Below, piece by piece: positions 36,801 to 45,914 of a DNA stretch of 64,000 nt. This stretch comes from Mytilisepta virgata (taxonomy: Eukaryota; Mollusca; Bivalvia; Mytilida; Mytilidae): assembly GCA_028015205.1 (NCBI GenBank), contig CM051520.1, forward strand, positions 32,789,528 through 32,853,527, written 5' to 3'. The notes beneath the pieces were generated by a model. The model ran no database searches. It was not told where the DNA came from and worked only from the letters and a program-made list of their open reading frames with translations. Each line of letters starts with the position of its first letter. Position 1 is the first letter of the stretch. A program made the position numbers and the translations under genes.

Positions 36801-39800
36801 TGTTAAACTAAGTCCAGCCATGGTGGCCATGTTGGATGGCGTTTGGGGAAACCGAAAAATTTTAAAAGGGGCCATCCAAGGTGCATTCCACCAAAGTTTG
36901 GTTCAAATTGGCCTAATGGTCTCAGAGGAGATAACAAAAATGTTAAAATTCCCATAGGGTCCAAGGTTAAACTATGTCCAACCATGGCAGCCATATTGGA
37001 CGGCGCCCCAAAAAACCAAACATAAATTTTAAAGGGGACCATCCAAGGACCATTCCACTTAAGTTTGGTTTAAATTGGTTCAGTGGTTTCAGAGGAGTTG
37101 ACAAGAAAGTAAAATTCCCATAGGCTCAGTGTTAAACTAAGTCCAGCCATGGCGGCCATGTTCGATGGCGTTCAGGGAAACAGAACATAAATTTTAAAAG
37201 GGGCCTTTAAAGGACCATTCCACCAAAGTTTGGTTCAAATTGGCCTAATGGTCTCAGAGGAGATAACAAAAATGTTAAAATTCCCATAGGGTCCAAGGTT
37301 AAACTATGTCCAACCATGGCATCCATATTGGACGGCGACTCGGAAAACCGAAACAATTTTTAAAGGGGACCATCCAAGGACCACTCCACTTAAGTTTGGT
37401 TTAAATTGGTTCAGTGGTTTCAGAGGAGTTGACGAAAAAGTAAAATTCCCATAGGCTCAATGTTAAACTAAGTCCAGCCATGGCGTTCGGGGAAACCAAA
37501 AACAAATTTTAAAAGGGCCCACCCAAGGACCATTCCACCAAAGTTGGGTTCAAATTGGCCTAATGGTCTCAGAGAAGATAACGATAATGTTAAAATTCCC
37601 ATAGGGTCCAAGGTTAAACTATGTCTGATCATGGCAGCCATATTGGATGGCGCCCGGGAAAACTGAACATAATTTTTAAAGGGGACCATCCAAGGACCAT
37701 TCCACTTAAGTTTGGTTTAAATTGGCTCAGTGGTTTCAGAGAAGTTGATAAAAATTTGAAAAGTTTACGACGACGACGCCGATGACGGACGCAAAGTGAT
37801 GAGAATGGCTCACATGGCCTTTTAGGCCAGTTGAGCTAAAAAGACAACAAAATCACTGCCATTCATACATGTACAAAATAATGTACATTATTCCTGCAAA
37901 GTGGCCAAGCAGTTTCAGATACATTGTACATGATGAATTGTGTAACAATGGATAAACAGACACAAGGTGGTGAAAATAGTTCACATAGCCTTTGGACCAG
38001 CTGAACTAAAAAAAACCAACAAAATATGGGGGTTAACTCGAATCGGCAAAACAGGTTTTGAAACTGGCAACAAAAATTCTACTTAGGTTATTTTTTTGTT
38101 GTACAAAAAATGCATGTTTTATTGTGACAATGAACAACACAAGGATCATATATGTCATTACGGTACATCGAATCACCGAAAACCTCCCGCAAACACCGAA
38201 AACCTCCCGGAAACACCGAAAACCTGATATAATATTACCTAAACCTCATCAAATGTTGCGAAAACCACATCCATTCGATGGGTATGCCAGTTTTACATCC
38301 AGAAAACATAATTTTATTAATATTGTATAAGAAATGTGACTTTTATGCATGATTTTCTTAGACATAGTGCATTCTATATTAAATCGAAATGGCTGATCGA
38401 AACACCGAAAACCTGATATAAAATTACCTAAACCTCATCAAATGTTGCGAAAACCACATCCATTCGATCGGTATGACAATTTTACATCTAGAAAACATAA
38501 TTTTATTAATATTGTTTAAGAATTACGACTTTTATGAATGATTTTCTTAGGCATAGTGCATTCTATATTAAATCAAAATGGCTGATCAACGTATAGATTA
38601 ATGGCTGAAGGTAAATTAAAATTAATTATTGTGTATATTATAAACCAATATTTGTACTCTATGGTTTTAATCAACTTTAACTGCCAATTAAACATTAAAG
38701 AAAAACAAAGGAAGTTGTATTTTATAACTGTGGTTATAGCCCAATTAGCATAATTGTTTAGAAAAAGATGAAAAATGGTTACTTATTACAAGGACGTATA
38801 ACTAATATACGTCCTTGCTTATTATAATTTGAAAAAAAAAATTCTCAAAAATTGTGTTTTTATAAAATGCATATGAGATTTATGTTTTCTTTAATTTAAA
38901 TTTACTAAATTTTAATTGTATAAATATTTTGTTTTTCTTAGATGAAAACGATCTAAATAAATTTTAAAAAAAATGTGAATGAAGGCTTCTTGATTAAATG
39001 CAATGTTTTGTGGCATACTCAAGCAAGATACATGTAAAACAAATAACAAATAAGCTATTATTTTAGTTTTTATATAAACAAAACAGCAGTAATTTTATTA
39101 AATCTTTATGACATTTATCATCGATTATATTGTGTATTATACAGTTCCTTGATTTCTGACACGTTTGTTAATTGGGATGGTCACACTTCTATTGCTGTCC
39201 ACTTCTATCTGTTTGACCTGTAATAGAAACCAATAATGCGTTACTAAATTGATGATCCTTCACCAAAAATATAAGAAAGAAATCCAGATTAAAAATATAT
39301 ATATATTTTAATATACTTACATACTTCTATCTGCATTGTTCACTTTTAGAACACCTCTTAATTCATTTATTAATCATATTAATAAACCAACTAAGCGATT
39401 TTCTTAAAGAAACAAGAAAAACAAGGTAACCTTCCTCTGTAAAATGAACACCATCTTTAGCCTCATACCCTACCCGGTAAACATTAATCGGCTTGAAATA
39501 ATATAATGAATTATGTCCAACAGCCTTCTGTTTGAATAATCCATCTATTAAACCAGACCGGATAATGTATTCCTCGAAGGTACAAAAACGAGGCTTAGAA
39601 TGTTTTAAAACAGACATGAAAATCACTGCTACTCCCCTCGAAAGGCAAGCATCAATGAAACAATCCAGTCTGCTTCAAATTAGCTCAGGTCAAAAGATTT
39701 CCCACTGCAATCATTGCCGCCTATTTGACAAATAACGACATGTGGATTATAATGTACAAATAATCCGGCATCAATTCCAGCGATTAACCTTTTGACCGTT

Positions 39801-41985
39801 CCTCCAGGATAACCATGCATTTGAACAGAGACATTTCCGCGAGCATTGGTAGGGTCCTCCTATTTATGGGGTCCCTATCATCCTCACACAAACGTCTCAA
39901 ATTCTCAACAAAGCTATGCCCGAGGATCAGAACATTCAACATATTTACGGATATGTTAAAATTCAATAATAGATACAAAATATTTTGTAGTTCGAACTTT
40001 GAAACTAAATAAGTGTTTGCGACTTGAGGTTCACAAAGACGTGAAGTCGAATGACATTGTTTGATTTTATCAGTTAATATACAATATGAATGAATATCAC
40101 AAGCCGATATTGACATGTTTTAACTCTTATATTTTTAAAATATAAAAATAAATAACTTTTTCGCGGACTATTACATATATGCCCGTTCCTTGTGCAGGAT
40201 ATATTACTAGTTTTAACTATCTTTTTTATTTTGAAAATAAATAACTTTTTCCCGGACTATTACTGATATGCCCGTGCCTTGTGCAGGATATCTCAATAGT
40301 TTTAACTTATATTTTTAAAATATAAAAATAAATAACTTTTAAAATCATACTATTATCAAAATAAATGTATATGTATATACTTTAAAGAAAAACTTAACAG
40401 CCCAAATAAAGGATCTGGGATAGGGGGATTCTACTCTCACATCGTTCATGGCTTTGACGTAGCGTGAGGGCTCTTCCATTATTTACATTATTAGTGTAAT
40501 GATAATTGTAAATAATGGTTGTCCAACATGAACAAAATCGGTAATAAACTTAATTTATTCAAGGTATACACATAGTGTATTGTACTTTACCTTAGGGCAT
40601 TTAATCGATTTGTCCGTCCGCCATATTGAATTACAGGTAATATAGAATGCACTATGTCTGAGAAAATCATGCATAAAAGTCACATTTCTTAAAAAATATC
40701 AATAAAATTATGTTTTCTAGATGTAAAATTGTCATACCAATCGAATGGATGTGGTTTTCGCAACATTTGATGAGGTTTAGGTAATATTATATCAGGTTTT
40801 CGGTGTTTCGATCAGCCATTTTGATTTAATATAGAATGCACTATGTCTAAGAAAATCATTCATAAAGTCTTATTTCTTATACAATATTAATAAAATTATG
40901 TTTTCTAGATGTAAAATTGCCATACCGATCGAATGGATGTGGTTTTCGCAACATTTGATGAGGTTTAGGTAATATTATATCAGGTTTTCGGTGTTTCGAT
41001 CCGCCATTTTGATTTAATATAGAATGCACTATGTCTAAGAAAATCATGCATAAAAGTCACATTTCGTATACAATATTAATAAAATTATGTTTTCTTGATG
41101 TAAAACTGGCATACCGATCGAATGGATGTGGTTTTCGCAACATTTGATGAGGTTTAGGTAATATTATATCAGGTTTTCGGTGTTTCCGGGAGGTTTTCGG
41201 TGATTCGAGTTACCCATGTCATTAAAGCCAAATAAAGGATGGTAATTTGATCCTGGAAAGGGGCATTGCAGTTTTTGGAATAAATAATCTGGCACATCAA
41301 ATTTGCACCCCCCCCCCCTCCCCCACATATGTATATAGTTCTAAAAGAGGAAATATAATATTTTATGTCTCTGCTCTAGTTTTTACAGATAAAAATAACC
41401 AGAGACGACTTTAATGTATTTGTTTGTTTAGTTGGGGTTTAACGCCCTTTTCAGCAGATTTTGGTGGAGGAAGCCGGAGTACCCAGAGAGAACCACCGAC
41501 CTTCGGTAGGAAAATTGGCAATCCTTGTCAATTAAGATCGGAGTCGAACACACCCCGCCACAGGTGAGATTCGAACTCACAACCCCAGCGTTGACAGGCT
41601 AGTTATCAGTAGTAGTCATGACGAACTACCTACATGTAGACCACTCGGCCACCGAAGCCCCGACTTTAATGTAAACCTTAAGACTGAAACAAAGGCATTC
41701 GTTTAATACCAATAACAGCCCCATACAGTAATATTTACATATTTAGTCTGTGGGTTGGAAGCACATGTACATTCACTTCAGCTCAGTCTCAACTTGACTC
41801 AAGCTCAGTGCAGTGTTCAGTTTCAAATTCACCTGGTAATCAAGAACTCTGTCAGGGAAGAAGAAAATCCCTAGTGCTATCCATGTTGTAAAAACCAAAT
41901 CTGAGATTCTTGATTTCGACCCAACCACTAATCCGACAAGGAGGGCAAGCCCTCTTATTATATCAAAAAACAACGCTGCTCCCAT
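27613..41985 (-). CDS. Multi-pass membrane protein, unrecognised family, six exons
   Basis: Six minus-strand exons (41833-41985, 31973-32122, 31754-31822, 30500-30694, 29461-29601, 27613-27813) join in frame to about 302 residues. All introns are phase 0 with GT...AG ends. The protein starts MGAALFFDIIRGLALLVG and has about eight hydrophobic segments, near residues 4-22, 28-46, 60-82, 92-114, 125-145, 160-188, 202-250 (probably two) and 255-280. Distinctive stretches include SDLVFTTWIALGIFFFPDRV, IMIYGQLKHAKHFGHG and CGASDFSSIFLIWYAPSYLH. The short tail is polar and ends RSKSD. I do not recognise the family, so no function is assigned; a small polytopic membrane protein of an intracellular or plasma membrane fits the sequence. 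The first intron is about 9.7 kb and full of transposons. The clean splice frame across six exons makes a real gene very likely. Confidence 0.82.
27918..28375. mobile_element. Element bounded by TGTCTCGCC inverted motifs, intron 5
   Basis: ATATGTCTCGCCTTTTTG at the left and ATGGCGAGACAAAGATC at the right give inverted ends. The interior has a diverged copy of the tandem unit found at 28494-29160 and a nested hAT-like MITE. A similar pair of TGTCTCGCC motifs closes the neighbouring array at 29208-29238. Confidence 0.5.
28170..28264 (-). mobile_element. Fragment with CAGTGGCGGATCCAGAAC terminus (hAT-MITE-like)
   Basis: On the minus strand it starts CAGTGGCGGATCCAGAAC, then a run of G and GCGCTGACCGACCTAGGG. 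This terminus is typical of a widespread animal hAT-derived MITE. The other end was not located. Confidence 0.55.
28494..29160. repeat. Tandem array, four copies of a 167-bp unit
   Basis: The marker CAAACCATTCAAAGTCAATA starts at 28504, 28671, 28838 and 29005, exactly 167 bp apart. The copies are nearly identical, differing by a few bases (for example GGGGGTGGAGCC versus GGGGGCGGAGCC). The array lies in intron 5 of the membrane-protein gene and ends next to a GC-rich segment GACGCCATCGCCGCCGCCGA. Confidence 0.9.
29208..29238. repeat. Short hairpin TGTCTCGCC / GGCGAGACA
   Basis: TGTCTCGCCTTTTGACTCCG is followed by TCAAGGCGAGACA, a 9-bp inverted stem with a short loop. It marks the right edge of the 28.5-29.2-kb repeat block. 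Confidence 0.7.
29461..29601 (-). CDS. Membrane-protein gene, exon 5
   Basis: 47 codons between a T-rich acceptor ending CAG and donor GTAAGTAA. It encodes NTTPQFLHQHLIRLCGASDF and then a segment ending DRKSLFISHLA. Confidence 0.8.
29700..30480. other. Intron 4 of the membrane-protein gene
   Basis: AT-rich intronic sequence without an identifiable element. The other unlisted intronic interval, 30700-31750 (intron 3), has a short TATATATATATATG tract near 31675 and nothing else notable. Confidence 0.5.
30500..30694 (-). CDS. Membrane-protein gene, exon 4
   Basis: 65 codons between acceptor ATTACAG and donor GTAAGTTT. It begins NVWFFLPFFISIWLYNVYQL, then a basic loop with AVGRREQKGY, then a long hydrophobic stretch ending AFPKTFLFFL. 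A competing reading frame of this interval lacks such a pattern. Confidence 0.82.
31754..31822 (-). CDS. Membrane-protein gene, exon 3
   Basis: 23 codons encoding GTAPMLMIMIYGQLKHAKHF plus GHG, between acceptor TTTCAG and donor GTAAGT. It is too short to stand out as an ORF but fits the frame of both neighbours. Confidence 0.8.
31973..32122 (-). CDS. Membrane-protein gene, exon 2
   Basis: 50 codons between acceptor TATCTTTACAG and donor GTAGGATT. It encodes STDGLMYFFLRCFAASQLAM and a Trp/Arg-containing loop ending ILWARTL. Phase 0 on both sides. Confidence 0.82.
32947..34009. mobile_element. CAGGG-ended element with TACCAA flanking repeats, intron 1
   Basis: The left end reads CAGGGCTCACCAAACTGGG and the right end GTGTGGTGAGCCCTG, an inverted repeat. 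TACCAA directly abuts both (32941-32946 and 34010-34015). A CAGGG start is common in hAT elements, but these normally make 8-bp duplications, so the class is uncertain. The interior has two separate regions with CGACAAATGAGTCGCC-like and GAGGGAGACTCTGAGTCTTC motifs, and no transposase. Confidence 0.6.
33659..33742. repeat. Local inverted repeat GATGAGTCC(TG)GGACT
   Basis: GTGATGAGTCCTGGGACT is repeated inverted as AGTCCCAGGACTCATCA, with a further degenerate copy between. It lies inside the CAGGG-ended element. Confidence 0.65.
34016..35880. other. Intron 1 stretch without a clear element
   Basis: Several 60-75-codon frames occur on both strands, but none has convincing splice partners or motifs. 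I see nothing further to annotate. Confidence 0.4.
35890..37840 (+). mobile_element. Accordion repeat element, best-preserved copy
   Basis: Left end: hairpin GGCTCTAAAGAGCC (35893-35906) then TGTATCGCTCACCTGC. Right end: CAAAGTGATGAGAATGGCTC, then hairpin GGCCTTTTAGGCC (37816-37828) and AGTTGAGCTAAAA. Between are about ten tandem units of 145-180 bp with GTTAAACTAAGTCCAGCCAT, CAAAGTTTGGTT.AAATTGG and CCATAGG motifs. The two ends share GCTCACCTG-like sequence in inverted orientation. It has no coding capacity; open frames here are shadows of the repeat. Confidence 0.75.
38787..38818. repeat. Small palindrome AAGGACGTAT...ATACGTCCTT
   Basis: AAGGACGTATAACTAATATACGTCCTT forms a 10-bp stem with a short A/T loop. 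It lies in the core of the foldback element. Confidence 0.7.
39137..39942 (-). pseudogene. Decayed SGNH/GDSL-type hydrolase gene within the foldback element
   Basis: Starting at ATG 39942 the protein begins MLNVLILGHSFVENL, matching SGNH block I with Ser in GHS. A second stretch reads FVHYNPHVVICQIGGND, the block III Gly/Asn motif. A third reads AKDGVHFTEEGY, the block V Asp-x-x-His. All catalytic-type residues are thus recognisable, but they lie in different frames: there is a frameshift near 39856, another near 39690 followed by an in-frame TGA, and a third near 39370. A donor GTAAGT after 39321 and an acceptor before 39217 define a 103-bp intron; the last short exon ends at 39137 with TAA. 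Keeping an intron argues against retroposition. SGNH domains are known in ORF1 of CR1-type LINEs and as host esterases; which source applies here is unknown. Confidence 0.7.
41419..41660 (-). mobile_element. SINE family B with 13-bp target-site duplication
   Basis: CGACTTTAATGTA occurs on both sides (41406-41418 and 41661-41673), a perfect duplication. The body matches the other B copies: TTGTTTGTTTAGTTGGGGTT tail on the left, tRNA-like head on the right ending CGGCCACCGAAGCCC. The copy has lost part of the middle compared with 20402-20656. It lies about 170 bp downstream of exon 1 of the membrane-protein gene, inside intron 1. Confidence 0.88.
41833..41985 (-). CDS. Membrane-protein gene, exon 1 (start codon)
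   Basis: ATG at 41985; 51 codons ending DRVLDYQ, then donor GTGAATTT. It encodes the first two hydrophobic segments. Upstream (41990-42060) is somewhat GC-richer than the surroundings and could hold the promoter, but no core element is evident. Confidence 0.8.
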
Positions 41986-41999
41986 TTCGCTTTGCTTTG

Positions 42000-42710
42000 T
42001 TTTGATTGTAGCGCGACCGGAAATTGGTTTGAAACAGGCGCTTGTTGCACCGCCCTCTTACGGTGAAAACTTGTAATTTTAAATAGACTGCGTAACCATA
42101 TATATGATATCAGGGATCATATAATACTTCATATACAGTTCCTGATGATATATATATTTTTTTAAACAATGAAAGAAAACAATTTTTAAACATGTAGAGA
42201 ATATTTCAAATAATCATTATAAATGAAATATTTAGATAACAATTTAATTAGAATTCACGCGTAAAAGATTTTGTTTTTTCGCAGATTAATTAATTGAAAG
42301 ATTTTAAAAATTCAGTAAAAATTGTAACGTTATATATAAAATAATGCTCTTATGTCAATGGCTCAGTATCATAATATATGATTTTCCCTATTCCCCTAAA
42401 AATTGCCATTTTTACCAATTCCTAACTTGTTCGACTTGTGTATTTCATACATTTTAGTCGTTTTATGCCCCCTTTGACAGCTCACCATTTCCATTTATTT
42501 TTCTTGTTATTTAAATGAGAATATAAGCGTTCTTTTATGCCGGGTGTAGACAATCAATCTTAACAAAACAATTCAACCAGACTCTACCATACGATCTTCA
42601 ACATGTGGACGGAGGTATATATACACACTATGTTTGCCCCAAATTAGAAGAATATGAACACGACATACATGTACCAAGCCTACAAGTACTCTATACTACA
42701 AACAATATGT
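42000..42710. other. 5' flank of the membrane-protein gene
   Basis: The presumed promoter region on the minus strand. The first 60 bases beyond the start codon are relatively GC-rich (GCGCGACCGGAAATTGG near 42010). No TATA box or other core element is convincing. Confidence 0.4.
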
Positions 42711-42714
42711 TAGC

Positions 42715-43420
42715 TCACATGTAAACATTATTGGTTCGGTGTATCCTTCAACACAATTTTTGAAAATTGACACCCCTAATGATGATTTAGGCCAAATTGC
42801 CCAATGGATATAGAGGAGGTGTTATAGTGCAATCTCATCGGGATAGGGTTGTGAAACTAAGTTCGGCGTCGGTGGCCATCATGGTCGCGGAGGTCGGAAT
42901 TAACGGACACCGTTTTGGAAGGGGACCATCTAAAGAACATTAAAGTAACGTTTGGTTGATATTGACTTTGTAGTTTAAGAGGAAAAGATTTAAAATTTTC
43001 CTTTCCCCTTTTCTATAATTAGCTCCGGCAACTATCTTGGTTGTAGGTCGGGGACAACAGACATATTTTAGAAGGGGCCACCCAAGTACTATTTCACCAA
43101 AATTTGGCTCCAATTGGCCCACAAGTTTCAGAGGAGATCTTCAAATTGCATTCCCCATATAGGGTCCTAAGTTTAATTATGTCTGACCGTGACGGCAATC
43201 TTCGGACGAAATCGCCAGATAAAAAGTTTACAGGGGACCATCCTATAACTATTATAACCAAGTTTGGTTCCAATTGGTCAAGTAGTTTGAGAGGAGAAGA
43301 TTTTTATTTAAAAAAAAAACAAAAACAAAAAAAACTAAAAATCGACAATTCAGGGGCAATAACTCCAAGACGGGTAATCCGATTTCTATGAAAATTGAAA
43401 CCCAATTTTAAAGGTATCCG
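42715..43420. repeat. Accordion-family fragment
   Basis: Starts with a terminus-like TTAGCTCACATGTAAAC and continues with GTTCGGCGTCGGTGGCCATC, GGAAGGGGACCATC and CAATTGGCCCACAAGTTTCA motifs. It ends with a GGGGCAATAAC segment that also occurs near 21977. No right terminus was found. Confidence 0.6.
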
Positions 43421-44650
43421 GTGTTACCGATGGTCTCGGATGCACCGATTGTACACCATGGTTAAGTTTCGTCTACTTATACGGTTCAACCACGATATGA
43501 AGAAAACATCAAGAAAGCCAATCAAAAGTGCACAGGGAAATAGACGGAAAGGCAGACAGATCAGTATAATCCCTTCAGTTTTGCTTTTTTGTCATGACAT
43601 TGAAAAATATAGGTACTGTGGCATATTTGGCCACAAATACCCCTGCCCATCTAGGATAAAACCGTTAAAGTTTACACATTACAACTCATTATTATCAAGC
43701 TTCCAGACAAGGTATTAATCAATTCCTACATATATACAAGCCAAGAAAACTTTGATTGAAATTTTAATCCATTATGAATCACAGTAAAAGTATTTTTGTT
43801 TGTTATTAATATTGATATCAAAACAATTCAAATTAATGGTGACTTCAAGATGAAGATTAACATTGCTTTGTTTACCATGTATTAATTGGGATAAGGAAAG
43901 TTTGAAAAAAACTTTTTTTTAATTATACAGGATCCCCCAACATGCATTTCGATTTAGGGAAAAAAATGTCTAAATGCTTTTATTGGTTATATTAATTTGT
44001 CTATAGTTGTATTTCCAGAAGACAGTTTTCAACAACGACAATAAATAAATAAATTAACCAATTAAAAATAAATTTTTAAAAAATCAAAAGTAACACTTTA
44101 CGTGGAAATGTGGAATTGTTTTTTTAATGTCATTTTGACTTTAAAAAAATTCAACTTGACCATACTGAAGAGTAATAACATCCGCACATTTTGTAAAGAA
44201 AAAAGAACAACATATGTTTGGAAAACATTTAATTTATAGCCATAGAACATATCCCAAACGTGTAATTATCCCAACTATATATAATGATAATAACATGAGT
44301 GTGGTGGTTTCAACTTCCCTTTTCCATTTTTTAAAATTATTTTGTATGACTTGTTCAGCTATTTCTAATGATCCAAAACGTAATAATTTTATAGACTAAT
44401 CTCTTTATTTTTGTTCTATAATTTTACTTTAATATTGTATTAGGAATCCACACATTTGGACAAAGATTGGCAACAAAAAAAACAAAAAAACAGAAGTAAT
44501 ACCCATTTTTTCTTAAATCTTCTAACTGGAATCCACCCATCTGCTTTGTAGACCTTTCGTAGCAGTTTTTTCAAATAAACTTAGTTAAATGTCCACTTTC
44601 TTGTGTGACTATATATGCGTCATACATGTCAAATTAATATGTCATAATAT
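43420..44650. other. Non-genic stretch
   Basis: An open frame at 43395-43718 overlaps the end of the accordion fragment and has no splice support or motif. The rest is AT-rich with A-runs. Confidence 0.4.
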
Positions 44651-44679
44651 ATACTTATTGACTGGGTATGATGGGAATA

Positions 44680-44752
44680 GTAAGTTTATTGTCCCAGAGG
44701 TACCGACTATTGCCCCGAGGCGTAGCCGAGGGCTATAGTTGGTATCGAGGGG
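44680..44752. mobile_element. Hairpin with GAGGCGTAGCCGAGGG loop
   Basis: GAGGTACCGACTATTGCCCC pairs imperfectly with GGGCTATAGTTGGTATCGAG around CGAGGCGTAGCCGAGG. The core motif matches the loop of the 18.2-kb hairpin (CGAGGCAACGCCGAGGG), suggesting a shared MITE design. Confidence 0.65.
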
Positions 44753-44771
44753 ATGGTTTGTTAAGAAACGT

Positions 44772-45119
44772 CACTGCATACATGTACATAGAGTTATGCC
44801 CAGAGCTGGACAGGGCAACTTGTGTTAACACACACCACTGCATACATGTACATAGAGTTATGCCCAGGGCTGGACAGAGCAACTTGAGTTAACACACGTC
44901 ACTGCATATATGTTCATAGAGTTATACCCAGGGCTTGACAGGGCAACTTGAGTTAACACACGTCACTGCATACATGTACATAGAGTTATGCCCAGGGTTG
45001 GACAGGGCAACTTGAGTTAACACACGCCACTGCATACATGTGCATAGAGTTATGCCCAGGGCTGGACAGGGCAACTTGAGTTAACACACGTCACTATATA
45101 CATGCACATAGAGTTAAAG
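44772..45119. repeat. Tandem array, five full copies and one partial of a 64-bp unit
   Basis: The unit starts CACTGCATACATGTACATAG and continues AGTTATGCCCAGGGCTGGAC, with starts at 44772, 44836, 44900, 44964, 45028 and 45092 (partial). The spacing is exactly 64 bp. Copies differ by a few substitutions. The array directly follows the hairpin at 44.7 kb. Confidence 0.92.
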
Positions 45120-45360
45120 AGCATTGGTATACTGTTGTACATAGAGTCGTGTCCAGGTCTCAGGTGATATTTTTCCCCAGAGGGTGATATTGTTTTCCTC
45201 GTGTGGTAATCTAACATAACACCCTCCAGTGAAGGAAGTATGTTTATTATAATAGCAAAATAATATAAGAAGATAGCAAAGCCATTTTATGTTATTGCCT
45301 CTATTTCTTCTACGTTGTAAAATATATTTTAAGATTGTTTATTTTCTGTAAATTCACATA

Positions 45361-45602
45361 GGGAGCCCCGGTGGCTGAGTGGTCTAGGTAGTTCGTCTTG
45401 ACTACTAATGATCACTAGCCTGTCAACACTGAGGTTGTGAGCGGTGGGGTGTGTTCGACTCCGATCTTAATTGACAATGATTGCTAATTTCCCTACCGAA
45501 GGTTGATGGTTCTCTTCGGGTACTCCGGCTTCCTCCATCAATAACAACTGAATTAGACAAATGTGCTGAAAACAGCGTAAAACCCCAACTAAACAAACAA
45601 AC
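45361..45602 (+). mobile_element. SINE family B with 11-bp target-site duplication
   Basis: AAATTCACATA is present on both sides (45350-45360 and 45603-45613). The tRNA-like head reads GAGCCCCGGTGGCTGAGTGG, and the tail is a run of CAAA. In this copy the B-box region (GAGCGGTGGGGTGTGTTCGA) has lost bases compared with the others. Confidence 0.9.
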
Positions 45603-45724
45603 AAATTCACATATTTTATTAGTTTTATGAAAAACTGATTTCATGAATTGATTAACATTTTCGGATTTGTTGGATGCAATCCTTTAAATTTACTGTTACA
45701 AAAGTGTTAACTTTTATCAAAATT

Positions 45725-45910
45725 ATGGACTGTCTCCCTGGTTCTGACTCTGTCCTTAGATGGTTTTGGCTGTACTCTTTTGGTAATTTTTACCTTTCGA
45801 AATTGGACTATTGATTTGGTTTTCGACTGTGACCTAGAGAACAAGCGATGAGTCGTAGATTGAAGAAATTTGCACAATTTGCATTAAAATTGGTATTAAA
45901 GAATTCACCA
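45725..45910 (+). repeat. Dispersed repeat R2, diverged copy
   Basis: Shares TGTCCTTAGAT.GTTTTGGCT and AAATT.GCATTAAAATTGGTAT with 4690-4890. The diagnostic core here reads GAACAAGCGATGAGTCGTAG. Confidence 0.5.
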
Positions 45911-45914
45911 GACT

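Larger units (their letters stand above)
38030..41212. mobile_element. Foldback element with tandemly repeated inverted ends and an SGNH gene remnant
   Basis: The left arm holds two 189-bp units (starting 38214 and 38403) and the right arm three units of 188-189 bp in inverted orientation (markers at 40641, 40830 and 41018). Outer ends carry ACCGAAAACCTCCCG repeats next to TCGAATCACCG (left, from about 38169) and the complement (right, to about 41210). A related TTAACTCGAATCGGCAAAAC near 38036 may be the outermost left end. The ~2-kb core contains the SGNH pseudogene (39137-39942) and a ~100-bp tandem duplication around 40140-40340. The whole element sits in intron 1 of the membrane-protein gene. 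Tandemly repeated long termini recall Foldback/Galileo-type DNA transposons, but no transposase is seen. Confidence 0.65.

Noticed and set aside
36331..37689. Open frames of 60-80 codons on both strands in the accordion repeat
   Set aside because: They recur in every tandem unit in different frames and carry no conserved motif; they are repeat shadows.
43395..43718. 107-codon plus-strand open frame
   Set aside because: It begins at the end of an accordion-repeat fragment and lacks splice support or motif; it could not be distinguished from chance.
45361..45450. tRNA-Leu/Ser-like head that might be called a tRNA gene
   Set aside because: It is the 5' part of SINE family B, present in several copies with the same downstream body and perfect flanking duplications.
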